Part shown: piece after piece, positions 1 through 7,136 of the stretch | How the letters are laid out: every line of letters begins with the position of its first letter | Position numbering within the stretch: position 1 is the first letter of the stretch | Assembly (NCBI GenBank): GCA_938092195.1 | Contig: CALKHD010000037.1 | Coordinates: forward strand, 1 to 10,407 | Origin: an uncultured Flavobacteriales bacterium | GTDB lineage: Bacteria; Bacteroidota; Bacteroidia; Flavobacteriales_D; Sanyastnellaceae | Direction: 5' to 3' | DNA length: 10,407 nucleotides | Notes under the pieces: model-generated | What the model was told of the DNA's origin: nothing | What the model saw: only the letters and a program-made list of their open reading frames with translations | Database searches by the model: none | Translations under genes and position numbers: made by a program

Positions 1-33
1 GGCGTGCGGGTTCGAGTCCCGCTCTGGGCACCA
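1..33 (+). tRNA. tRNA-Leu, 3' part only (cut by window edge)
   Basis: The first 33 bases are the 3' end of a leucine tRNA. They contain the end of the long variable arm, a full T-arm (stem GCGGG/CCCGC around the loop TTCGAGT), the 3' acceptor strand TCTGGGC, the discriminator A and an encoded CCA. The first 28 bases are identical to the matching part of the complete tRNA-Leu(CAG) at 7055-7136, so this copy is very likely tRNA-Leu too. The anticodon lies outside the window and cannot be read. The acceptor ends in C72 here, implying G1-C72, the usual bacterial pair; the second copy has U72 and no CCA. Confidence 0.88.
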
Positions 34-40
34 GAGGAAA

Positions 41-74
41 GAAAAGCCGCGACAATCGCGGCTTTTCTCATTTT
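41..74 (+). terminator. Rho-independent terminator after tRNA-Leu
   Basis: A perfect 11-bp stem, GAAAAGCCGCG (41-51) pairing with CGCGGCTTTTC (57-67), closes a 5-base loop (ACAAT). The run TCATTTTA follows it. The A-rich 5' arm and T-rich 3' arm make it a good intrinsic terminator, and it lies 8 bases after the tRNA's CCA end. Confidence 0.8.
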
Positions 75-223
75 AAGGTGCCGATCAGCCACTCCTTCTT
101 GGCCGAGATCCCGACAGACAAAGCGGGCTTTCTATGGCACCCTCCCTTTGCAATCCCATCTCAGCTCCACCTCGGTTCCGTGTCCAAAGTACACGCTTAA
201 ACCACTCAAAATCAGGGTGTTGA

Positions 224-242
224 TTGCGCAACATGTCATGAC
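224..242. promoter_or_regulatory. two adjacent palindromes upstream of amt
   Basis: The 216-bp spacer 68-283 holds no convincing gene. About 40-60 bp before the amt start it carries two perfect 8-bp palindromes three bases apart: TTGCGCAA (224-231) and GTCATGAC (235-242). An AT-rich stretch, TAAATATTAG, follows at once. A TTG 20 bases before that stretch could be a -33 box with a degenerate -7 element. This is the most likely place for the amt promoter and an operator. No protein can be assigned to it, and short palindromes can occur by chance. Confidence 0.3.
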
Positions 243-283
243 TAAATATTAGATTAGCCCCTTCATTTCGGCACACTTTAACC

Positions 284-1576
284 ATGGGCAAGAAGGTCAA
301 CTTTATCGCACTCACAGCAATCATTGGAATCTCGGCATGGCTCTTCGGCGGTGACGCAGAAAGCACGGAATTGACCCAAGCTGTGGCATCCAACCCTGGA
401 GACATTGCTTGGATGGTGGTGGCCAGTGCTTTTGTGCTGTTGATGACCCCGGGTCTGGCGTTCTTCTATGGAGGAATGGTGGACCGGAAAAATGTCATCT
501 CCACCATGCTCCAGAGCTTCGTGGCCTTGGGCGTCATCAGTGTGATTTGGGTACTTGTGGGATTCAGCTTTTGCTTTGGCGACAGCCTGGGCGGCATCAT
601 CGGCAATCCAATGACCTTTTTCAATTTCAGGAATGTGGGAACAGCCGCGCATCCTGAAATCGGCGCAGGGCTTCCTTTTGTATTGTTCGCCTTGTTTCAG
701 CTCAAGTTCGCCATCATCACCCCAGCCCTCATCACAGGCAGCTTGGCGGGACGGATTCGATTCAGGAGTTACATCCTTTTTATGGTGCTGTTCACCCTGT
801 TTATTTATGCGCCCCTGGCTCACATGACATGGCACCCAGATGGCCTGCTCATGAACTTGGGAGTACTGGACTTTGCCGGTGGAACGGTGGTTCACATGTC
901 CGCTGGATTCGCAGCCTTGGCCGGTGCTGTTCATTTGGGCCCCAGAAACATCTCGCGCCTGGAACACGCCAACATCCCCTTTATCATTTTGGGACCAGGC
1001 CTTCTTTGGTTTGGTTGGTTTGGATTCAATGCAGGATCTGCATTGGGGGCCAATGAAGATGCTGTTGTGGCCTTTGCCAACACCCACTTTGCCTCGGCTT
1101 CAGGCATGATCACCTGGATGTTTTGGGAGCGATTTAAAGGGCGAAAAATGAACGCTGTTGGTGCGTGTATCGGCGCCATTGTTGGCCTGGTCGCCATCAC
1201 GCCTGCTGCGGGCTTCGTGACCATTCAAGAGAGTCTCCTCATTGGATTCATCGCTGCATTGGTGTCCAATTGGGCCATTTCGCGACAAGGCAAAAGTGGT
1301 TTGGACGACACCTTGGATGTCTTTCCATCCCATGGCGTGGGCGGCATGGTCGGCATGTTGCTCACCGGCGTCTTTGCGGCAGATGTGGGGTTGACCTCTG
1401 GCCACACTGAAACGTTCATTTGGCACCTTGTGGCTTTGGTTGGGGCCGCCTTGTTCAGCTTTGTGGGCAGCTTTGCCTTGTTCAAATTGGTGGACTTGGC
1501 CATACCGCTTCGCGTTTCAGGTTGGCAAGAGACGCTTGGACTGGACGAAAGCCAGCACGGCGAAACCATCGATTGA
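284..1576 (+). CDS. amt: Ammonium transporter, Amt family
   Basis: This 430-residue inner-membrane channel protein takes up ammonium (net NH3/NH4+ transport) and works as a trimer. It is mostly hydrophobic, with a first segment (about residues 5-22) that may be a cleaved signal or an extra helix, followed by about eleven membrane helices. Family hallmarks are present: the MTPGLAFFYGGMV stretch, the signature DFAGGTVVHMSAG (Asp196, His204), and the second pore histidine in PSHGVGGMVG (His350), so both twin histidines are kept. A Trp at 183 (HMTWHP) and Phe residues in FALFQ (135-138) match the recruitment and gate region. The C-terminal tail has the conserved GLD-x3-HGE motif that couples subunits and binds PII proteins. 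ATG 284 is the first sensible start and has no Shine-Dalgarno. No glnB/glnK partner lies downstream, unlike many amt loci, so regulation by PII would have to come from elsewhere. Confidence 0.96.
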   Translation: MGKKVNFIALTAIIGISAWLFGGDAESTELTQAVASNPGDIAWMVVASAFVLLMTPGLAFFYGGMVDRKNVISTMLQSFVALGVISVIWVLVGFSFCFGDSLGGIIGNPMTFFNFRNVGTAAHPEIGAGLPFVLFALFQLKFAIITPALITGSLAGRIRFRSYILFMVLFTLFIYAPLAHMTWHPDGLLMNLGVLDFAGGTVVHMSAGFAALAGAVHLGPRNISRLEHANIPFIILGPGLLWFGWFGFNAGSALGANEDAVVAFANTHFASASGMITWMFWERFKGRKMNAVGACIGAIVGLVAITPAAGFVTIQESLLIGFIAALVSNWAISRQGKSGLDDTLDVFPSHGVGGMVGMLLTGVFAADVGLTSGHTETFIWHLVALVGAALFSFVGSFALFKLVDLAIPLRVSGWQETLGLDESQHGETID

Positions 1577-1642
1577 CCCCAAAAGGTTGAATAGATTCCC
1601 CATCGTTTGCAAAACCACCTGCACTCTAGAGCAGATGATGGC

Positions 1643-1650
1643 TACCTTTG
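1643..1650 (+). promoter_or_regulatory. Bacteroidota-type -7 element before the DEAD-box gene
   Basis: TACCTTTG is an exact match to the TAnnTTTG -7 consensus. The -33 position is weak: CCTG at 1618-1621 lies 21 bases upstream. A near-palindrome centred on CTCTAGAG (1624-1631) lies between the two boxes and could be an operator. Transcription would begin near 1655-1658, giving a leader of about 60 bases before the helicase start. It sits in the 141-bp gap between amt and the helicase, as expected for a separate transcription unit. Confidence 0.5.
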
Positions 1651-1717
1651 ACACACAATTGGCGATAGACCTGCGGTAGCGCATGGACGGCATCGCCCTC
1701 ATGAATACCCCAACCTT

Positions 1718-3118
1718 TTGTCCGATTTTCACTCGCTCGGTTTGAGCGAACCCCTCATGCGGGCCCTCGAACCTCTTGGTTACGAGACCCCCACCCCCAT
1801 TCAGGCGCAAGCCATTCCCCATGTCATCCAAGGCCGAGACGTCCTCGGCGTTGCCCAAACAGGCACCGGAAAGACGGCCGCTTTTTCGCTGCCGATGCTT
1901 CACCGCCTCGACCAACAAAGCCGACCAGACCAACGAAAGGTCATTCGTGCGCTCATCTTGAGTCCAACGCGAGAGTTGTCCGCTCAAATTGGCGAGAGCA
2001 TTCAGGATTATTCCAAGCACCTGTCCATCCACCACACGGTCATTTTTGGTGGCGTGAAGCAAGGCAAACAGGTGGCTGCGCTCAAACGCGGCGTAGACAT
2101 TGTTGTGGCCACCCCAGGAAGACTGCTTGACCTCATCGATCAAGGCTACATCAACCTCAGACAACTCGAGTACTTCGTTTTGGACGAGGCGGACACCATG
2201 CTCGACATGGGCTTCATCCACGATATCCGCAAGGTGATCAAGCTGCTTCCTTCTCGGAGACAGTCTTTGTTTTTCTCTGCGACGATGCCGCAGAACATCC
2301 AAGAACTGGCCGACACCATCCTCATCGACCCCCTGACGGTTGAAGTGGAGAGGCGCAGCTCAGCGGCAGAATCTGTCGAGCAAAAGGTCTTCTTTGTGCG
2401 CCAAGGCGAGAAAAAGCACCTCTTGGTGGACGTCCTCAAAGCGCCCGACGTAAGCAGCGCATTGGTCTTTACCCGGACCAAATACGGCGCCGACAAATTG
2501 GTCAAGCACCTTCGCAAACAAGGCGTTCGCAGTGAGGCCATCCATGGCAACAAGTCGCAACCTCAGCGAGAGAAAGCCATGAAGGCATTCAAACGGGGCG
2601 ACTTGGGCGTTTTGGTGGCCACAGACATCGCTGCCCGAGGCATCGATGTGGATGACCTTAGCCATGTCATCAACTTCGAAATCCCGAACATTCCAGAGAC
2701 TTACGTTCACCGGATTGGGCGGACAGGAAGGGCGGGTGCCGAAGGCATTGCCATTTCCTTTTGCAACGAGGACGACGAACGCACCTACCTGCGTGACATC
2801 CAGAGGTTGATTCGCAAAGAAGTGCCCCTGGATACTGACCAGGACTACCATTTGGCGTTGCCAGCCATTCCACTCGACAGCGGCAGACCCAGCGGTCAGG
2901 GTGGCAATGGCGGTCAAAAAGGCCAAGGAAAGCGCAGACCCAAGGGTCGGCGCGGTGGTCAAGGCGGTGATCAAGGTGGCGGCCCCAAATCCCAACGCGG
3001 TGGAAACCGCAGGCCAGGTGGAGGTTCAGGCCGAAGCTCAGGTCCTGGTGGTGGCGGTGGTGGCAACCGAAGAAATCGCGGAGGCGGAGGCGGAGGTGGC
3101 CAGCGCTCGAGCGATTAA
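1718..3118 (+). CDS. DEAD-box ATP-dependent RNA helicase, RhlE-like
   Basis: This cytoplasmic ATP-dependent RNA-unwinding enzyme is of the type used in ribosome assembly and RNA turnover, especially in the cold. All core motifs are intact: Q motif GYETPTPIQ (21-29), motif I AQTGTGKT (46-53), Ia PTRELSAQ (83-90), Ib TPGR (132-135), DEAD (156-159), SAT (187-189), V ATDIAARGID (301-310) and VI HRIGRTGR (331-338). Residues from about 388 to 466 form a low-complexity Gly/Arg/Gln tail typical of RhlE-type helicases and probably binding RNA. The start is unusual. Homology requires reading from about codon FHSLGLSEP, and the only start codon that fits is TTG 1718; the nearby ATGs at 1683 and 1701 are in another frame and stop at 1745. 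The assignment to DEAD-box helicases is certain; the RhlE subgroup rests on the N-terminus and tail. It ends 11 bp before the Crp gene and may be cotranscribed with it. Confidence 0.95.
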   Translation: MSDFHSLGLSEPLMRALEPLGYETPTPIQAQAIPHVIQGRDVLGVAQTGTGKTAAFSLPMLHRLDQQSRPDQRKVIRALILSPTRELSAQIGESIQDYSKHLSIHHTVIFGGVKQGKQVAALKRGVDIVVATPGRLLDLIDQGYINLRQLEYFVLDEADTMLDMGFIHDIRKVIKLLPSRRQSLFFSATMPQNIQELADTILIDPLTVEVERRSSAAESVEQKVFFVRQGEKKHLLVDVLKAPDVSSALVFTRTKYGADKLVKHLRKQGVRSEAIHGNKSQPQREKAMKAFKRGDLGVLVATDIAARGIDVDDLSHVINFEIPNIPETYVHRIGRTGRAGAEGIAISFCNEDDERTYLRDIQRLIRKEVPLDTDQDYHLALPAIPLDSGRPSGQGGNGGQKGQGKRRPKGRRGGQGGDQGGGPKSQRGGNRRPGGGSGRSSGPGGGGGGNRRNRGGGGGGGQRSSD

Positions 3119-3129
3119 GCACCACAGCC

Positions 3130-3762
3130 ATGCTCAGTCAGCTCCAGTCCAGTTATGGAATGGTATTGAATGGGGATCTGCTTCATGAAATCGCAACCCA
3201 TAGCCGTTTTCTAGAGGTCAAAAAAGGCCACATGGTGATGGATGTAGGGGATTCCATCCTGGGCCTTCCCATGCTCATGGATGGCGCCATTAAAATCCTC
3301 CGGGTCGATGGCGAAGGAGATGAAATGCTGCTTTATTTTCTCGAAACAGGCGACAGCTGTGCCATGACCATTGGCAATCATTTCGACAACGCCAAAAGCG
3401 AAATCCGCGCGGTGGCCGAAAAAGACAGCACATTGGCCATCCTTCCCTTGGACCAGGTTCACCAATGGATGCGTGACCATGAAGATTTCCAAAGGTTCAT
3501 TTTGGAGAGCTTCAACACCCGGCTCAAGGAAATGGCGGAAGCCTTGGATGCCTTGGCCTTTCAAGACCTTCAGGAGAGGCTGTCCAAATACTTGGACGAC
3601 CGGGTCAAAATCAATGGATCCACCTCCATTCACACCACACATGCCGAAATCGCCGCGGACTTGAACACCTCTCGCGTGGTCGTTTCCAGAATGCTGAAAC
3701 AATGTGAGCGGGAGGGCAAAATCGAGCTTCACCGCAATCGAATCGAGGTCCTCAACTTTTGA
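3130..3762 (+). CDS. Crp/Fnr-family transcriptional regulator
   Basis: This 210-residue protein has the two-domain layout of Crp/Fnr regulators: an N-terminal cyclic-nucleotide-binding-like beta barrel (about 15-115), a dimerisation helix (about 120-150) and a C-terminal winged helix-turn-helix (about 168-205, TTHAEIAADLNTSRVVVSRML). The phosphate-binding cassette of true cAMP receptors is not kept; the equivalent stretch reads GDSCAMTIGNH (74-84), so cAMP is unlikely to be the ligand. The N-terminal Fnr iron-sulfur cysteines are also absent. Only two cysteines exist, Cys77 in the barrel and Cys192 in the DNA-binding domain. It lies directly before a SulP transporter and a persulfide dioxygenase/rhodanese gene, so control of that pair, possibly in response to sulfane sulfur or another thiol-reactive signal, is a reasonable inference. 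Family membership is clear; ligand and targets are unknown. Confidence 0.93.
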   Translation: MLSQLQSSYGMVLNGDLLHEIATHSRFLEVKKGHMVMDVGDSILGLPMLMDGAIKILRVDGEGDEMLLYFLETGDSCAMTIGNHFDNAKSEIRAVAEKDSTLAILPLDQVHQWMRDHEDFQRFILESFNTRLKEMAEALDALAFQDLQERLSKYLDDRVKINGSTSIHTTHAEIAADLNTSRVVVSRMLKQCEREGKIELHRNRIEVLNF

Positions 3763-3808
3763 TAAATCCACAGAAGTAACCCAGGTGACGCGTCCCCCTT
3801 CTGCGGAG

Positions 3809-5536
3809 ATGTACTTTGCAGCAGTGCGCAAATGGTTCCCCATACTGGACTGGCTTCCACGGTACAGCCGTGTTGAATTCCTTGGAGACCTTCCCGCAGG
3901 ACTGACGGTCGGTGTGATGCTCATTCCCCAGGGAATGGCCTATGCCATGATTGCGGGACTGCCCGTGGTTTACGGCCTGTATGCCTCCATCGTCCCCCTG
4001 ATCGTCTATGCTGTAATGGGAACATCCAAGCAATTGGCTGTTGGCCCCGTGGCCATGGACTCTCTGCTGGTGGCCACTGGCCTGTTGGGCTTGGCTGCGG
4101 CCGGAACCGGTCGATACATTGAATTGGCCCTGCTCCTGGCCTTCATGACGGGCGTTTTGCAATTGACTTTGGGCCTGCTTCGCATGGGCTTTCTGGCCAA
4201 CTTCCTTTCCCGGCCTGTCATCAGCGGTTTTACAAGCGCTGCGGCGCTGATCATCTCTTTGAACCAATTGCCCAACCTCTTGGGCATCGAAATGGAACGC
4301 AGTTCCCATCTGCACCACCTCTTGGCAGGGGCCTGGTCTTCTGCGAAACAACTTGACGGGGCCACCTTGGGCATGAGCGCCGTGTCCATGGCTGTGCTGC
4401 TGGGCCTCAGGCGATGGGCGCCCAAAGTGCCCAGCGCACTGGTGGTGGTGGTGCTTGGCATCCTGTTCGTTCAATGGAGCGGAATCGAATTCGATGTGGT
4501 GGGCGAGGTCCCCAGCGGGCTGCCCGGATTTGCCTTCCACGCCATGAACTGGGGCGACGTTCAACTGCTGCTGCCCATGGCCGGAACCCTGGCTTTGATT
4601 GCCTTCATGGAATCCTTCAGTGTGGCCACTGCCGTCTCGGAGAAAGAAGCGAATTCCAGCCTGGATGCCAACCAAGAGTTGCGCGCCCTGGGCACCGCCA
4701 ACATGCTGGGATCTTGGTTTGGCTCCTACCCCATCACTGGCGGGTTTTCCCGAACCGCAGTGAACTTGAGGTCCGGAGCCAAAACCGGAATGAGCGGCTT
4801 GATTTCAGCCGGAGTGGTGGCCCTCACCCTCACTTTCTTGATGCCCGTATTTGCCCCTCTGCCGACGGCCGTTTTGGGGGCCATCATCGTGGTGGCCGTT
4901 TTGGGCTTGGTCAACGTGCAATATTTCTGCAAGCTCTGGTTCACGCACAAAGCAGAAGCCGTCCTCCTCCTCCTCACATTCAGTTTGACGGCATTTGCAG
5001 GCATGGTCGCGGGCATCGCATCGGGCATGGCCTTGAGCCTTGTCCTCACCTTGTACCGCACGTCCATGCCCCACACAGCAGAATTGGGACAAATCAATGG
5101 CGTCTATCGAAACGTCCAACGCTTCCCCGAGGCCACCCAATCAGAAGGTCAACTCATCCTTCGCTTTGATGGCCCCTTGAATTACGCCAGTCAAGCTCAC
5201 TTCAAACGTTTTGTATTGTCCCGGTTGGCCAGCCGCAAGGACGGAGGCGAATCCATCCATCGCGTGGTGCTGAGCGCAGAGTCCATTCCGCACCTGGACG
5301 CCACCGCTGTGGCCATGCTTGAAGAATTGCTCGACCAGTTCGAATCCGACAACATCACCCTTCACATGGCTGGCCCTACAGGCCCCGTGAGGGATGTCCT
5401 GGACCGGTCTGGCTTGATGAAACGAATCGGAACAGAGCGGTTCCACACCGGTTTGGCCACGGCCATGGGGCACGAGAAGGCCACTGAAGACCGAAAAGGA
5501 ATGGCCACACAAACCCTCCATGCCAAGAATTCATAG
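3809..5536 (+). CDS. SulP-family anion (sulfate) transporter with STAS domain
   Basis: This inner-membrane secondary transporter belongs to the SulP/SLC26 family, whose bacterial members import sulfate or bicarbonate. The predicted 575-residue protein has a hydrophobic transport domain (about 20-430) with the family N-terminal pattern DLPAGLTVGVMLIPQGMAYAMIAG followed by GLYAS. A cytoplasmic STAS domain follows at about 448-557, including the IPHLDATA core (Asp497). The frame is open upstream to 3704, which would overlap the Crp gene. ATG 3809 is preferred because it gives the usual short lead before the WLPRYSR start of the family and leaves 46 bp after the Crp stop; GTG 3785 is the alternative. 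Sulfate is the favoured substrate because of the cysD/cysN operon 2 kb away and the adjacent sulfur gene, but bicarbonate or another anion is not excluded by sequence. No terminator is seen before the next gene. Confidence 0.93.
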   Translation: MYFAAVRKWFPILDWLPRYSRVEFLGDLPAGLTVGVMLIPQGMAYAMIAGLPVVYGLYASIVPLIVYAVMGTSKQLAVGPVAMDSLLVATGLLGLAAAGTGRYIELALLLAFMTGVLQLTLGLLRMGFLANFLSRPVISGFTSAAALIISLNQLPNLLGIEMERSSHLHHLLAGAWSSAKQLDGATLGMSAVSMAVLLGLRRWAPKVPSALVVVVLGILFVQWSGIEFDVVGEVPSGLPGFAFHAMNWGDVQLLLPMAGTLALIAFMESFSVATAVSEKEANSSLDANQELRALGTANMLGSWFGSYPITGGFSRTAVNLRSGAKTGMSGLISAGVVALTLTFLMPVFAPLPTAVLGAIIVVAVLGLVNVQYFCKLWFTHKAEAVLLLLTFSLTAFAGMVAGIASGMALSLVLTLYRTSMPHTAELGQINGVYRNVQRFPEATQSEGQLILRFDGPLNYASQAHFKRFVLSRLASRKDGGESIHRVVLSAESIPHLDATAVAMLEELLDQFESDNITLHMAGPTGPVRDVLDRSGLMKRIGTERFHTGLATAMGHEKATEDRKGMATQTLHAKNS

Positions 5537-5578
5537 ACCCGTGGTTTCCCCCCCACTTTCTTCCGAAATTTGCACCAC

Positions 5579-6988
5579 ATGAAAGTCGAACAGATTTACA
5601 CCGGATGTCTCGCCCAAGGCGCCTACTACATCGAGTGCTGTGACGAGGCGGTTGTCATTGACCCGCTCCGTGAAGTTCAGCCTTACTTGGACCGGGCAGA
5701 GGCCAATGGGAAGACCATCAAGTACATTTTTGAGACCCACTTTCACGCGGATTTTGTGAGCGGACACGTTACGCTTTCAGAAAAAACCGGGGCACCAATT
5801 GTCTTCGGTCCCAATGCAGCGCCCAAGTTTGACGCCATTTCTGCCACCGACGGACAGGTTTTCAAGGTGGGCAAAGTGACCATTGAAGTGATCCATACTC
5901 CGGGCCACACCATGGAGTCCACCACCTATTTGCTCCGGGACAAAGAAGGAAAGCCCCACGCCATTTTTACAGGTGACACTCTGTTTTTGGGCGATGTGGG
6001 ACGCCCCGACTTGGCCCAAAAAGGGGCCGACATGACCCAAGAGCAGCTGGCAGGAACCCTGTTTGACAGCCTTCGCACCAAGATCATGACCCTCCCCGAC
6101 GACGTGATCGTGTACCCCGGCCATGGCGCTGGGTCGGCCTGCGGAAAGAACATGAGCTCGGAGACGGTGGGCACCCTGGGCGACCAAAAAGCCAACAACT
6201 ACGCTCTTCGTCCCGACATGACGAAGGCCGAATTCGTGAAGGAAGTCACCGATGGCCTCCTCCCCCCTCCTGCATACTTCCCGCTGAATGTGAAGATGAA
6301 CAAGGAAGGGTACGAACCCATGGAAAAGGCCCTGGAACGCGGCCAGCAGGGGCTTTCGCCCGAGGCCTTTGATGCTGCAGCCAATGAGACCAGCGCAGTC
6401 GTCCTGGACGTGCGCTCCAAAGAAGCTTTTGCTGCAGAGCACATTCCCAGAAGCACGTTTATTGGCCTGGATGGCAACTTCGCCCCTTGGGTGGGCGCCA
6501 TGATTGTGGACCTGAAGCAACCGATTTTGCTGGTCTGCGAAGACGACAAAATCCATGAAGCCATCACCCGACTGTCCCGGGTGGGGTTTGACCAGGTTTT
6601 GGGCCACCTCGCCGGTGGGCTGGACGCTTGGAAAAAAGCCGGCATGGCCACCGATCACATTGCCGCCATTGGCGCTCCCGAATTTGCCAACCTCTGTCAA
6701 GCGCCAAACGCAACGGTGATCGACGTTCGCAAACCAGGAGAATTCCAATCGGAGCACGTCTTGGACGCAGAGTCCATGCCTTTGGCCGACTTGAATCAAC
6801 ACTTGGCCTCCATCCCCAAGGACAAGCCGTTTTACCTGCATTGCTTGTCGGGATACCGCTCCTTGATTGCCTTGAGCATTTTGAAGGCCCGCGGACTGCA
6901 CCATGGCATCAATGTCGAAGGCGGATTCACCGCCATCAAAGAGACCGACGCTCCCATGAGCGATTACGTTTGCCCTTCGACCCTCTGA
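5579..6988 (+). CDS. Persulfide dioxygenase-like MBL protein fused to two rhodanese domains
   Basis: This 469-residue cytoplasmic enzyme has a metallo-beta-lactamase fold of the ETHE1 persulfide dioxygenase type (about 1-235) followed by two rhodanese domains (about 260-355 and 365-465). Persulfide dioxygenases oxidise glutathione- or other thiol-persulfide to sulfite; rhodaneses move sulfane sulfur. The metal-site motifs are intact: HFHAD (His54, His56, Asp58), HTPGH (His110), GDTLFLGDVGRPDL (Asp133) and PGHG (His182). Cys188 follows in GSACGK. The second rhodanese has a canonical loop CLSGYR (Cys422). The first has a cysteine at the equivalent place, but in a non-canonical loop CEDDKI (Cys320). 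The layout resembles Staphylococcus aureus CstB, which detoxifies sulfide as persulfide. ATG 5579 is chosen over the in-frame TTG 5570. GAAATTTG, one mismatch from the TAnnTTTG promoter element, ends six bases before the ATG. Grouping with SulP and Crp suggests a sulfur-stress or sulfide-oxidation role. Confidence 0.92.
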   Translation: MKVEQIYTGCLAQGAYYIECCDEAVVIDPLREVQPYLDRAEANGKTIKYIFETHFHADFVSGHVTLSEKTGAPIVFGPNAAPKFDAISATDGQVFKVGKVTIEVIHTPGHTMESTTYLLRDKEGKPHAIFTGDTLFLGDVGRPDLAQKGADMTQEQLAGTLFDSLRTKIMTLPDDVIVYPGHGAGSACGKNMSSETVGTLGDQKANNYALRPDMTKAEFVKEVTDGLLPPPAYFPLNVKMNKEGYEPMEKALERGQQGLSPEAFDAAANETSAVVLDVRSKEAFAAEHIPRSTFIGLDGNFAPWVGAMIVDLKQPILLVCEDDKIHEAITRLSRVGFDQVLGHLAGGLDAWKKAGMATDHIAAIGAPEFANLCQAPNATVIDVRKPGEFQSEHVLDAESMPLADLNQHLASIPKDKPFYLHCLSGYRSLIALSILKARGLHHGINVEGGFTAIKETDAPMSDYVCPSTL

Positions 6989-6990
6989 GG

Positions 6991-7022
6991 TTTGGCGGGT
7001 ACGAAGTGTGGGTGTAGTTTTG
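6991..7022 (+). promoter_or_regulatory. Bacteroidota-type promoter for tRNA-Leu
   Basis: TTTG (6991-6994), a 20-base spacer and TAGTTTTG (7015-7022) match the Bacteroidota sigma promoter (TTTG, 19-21 bases, TAnnTTTG) exactly. It begins two bases after the stop codon of the persulfide dioxygenase gene. The predicted transcription start is near 7027-7030, about 25-28 bases before the mature tRNA end, a normal 5' leader for RNase P. Confidence 0.75.
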
Positions 7023-7054
7023 CCCTCCTTCTCTGAAAATGTTCAGGGTGTCAC

Positions 7055-7136
7055 ACCCAGGTGGCGAAATTGGTAGACGCGCAGTCTTCAGGTGGCTGTG
7101 CCTTCGGGCGTGCGGGTTCGAGTCCCGCTCTGGGTA
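7055..7136 (+). tRNA. tRNA-Leu (anticodon CAG)
   Basis: A complete class II tRNA. The acceptor stem ACCCAGG pairs with TCTGGGT (one G-U at 7-66). The D-arm is GCGAAATTGGTAGACGC. The anticodon stem CAGTC/GGCTG encloses the loop TTCAGGT, giving anticodon CAG (7089-7091), which reads the leucine codon CUG. A long variable arm (GCC-TTC-GGG type) and the T-arm GCGGG/CCCGC follow. Two features differ from the copy at position 1: the terminal pair is A1-U72 rather than the implied G1-C72, and the genome encodes CGA rather than CCA after the discriminator A, so CCA must be added after transcription. All stems are intact, so it appears functional, and it has its own promoter and terminator. CAG is decoded from the loop by hand. 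Confidence 0.93.

Noticed and set aside
278..1087. A 269-codon minus-strand frame opposite amt
   Set aside because: The plus strand encodes a clear Amt protein; the antisense product is His/Gln/Ser-rich and typical of the complement of a membrane-protein gene.
2901..3131. Repetitive Gly/Arg-coding region that looks like a DNA repeat
   Set aside because: The GGT/GGC-rich pattern is the low-complexity tail of the helicase and not a separate repeat element or CRISPR array.
3704..3808. Extended start of the SulP frame overlapping the Crp gene
   Set aside because: The extra residues do not resemble the family N-terminus, while ATG 3809 gives the usual lead and avoids a 59-base overlap.
5777..6904. 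A 375-codon minus-strand frame opposite the persulfide dioxygenase gene
   Set aside because: It is a mirror of a well-conserved gene with intact catalytic motifs on the plus strand; the antisense translation has no recognisable features.
34..7054. A mobile island between the tRNA-Leu copies
   Set aside because: No integrase, transposase, phage gene or inverted terminal repeats are visible, and the genes are ordinary metabolic ones. It is kept only as a question in the findings and not annotated as a mobile element.
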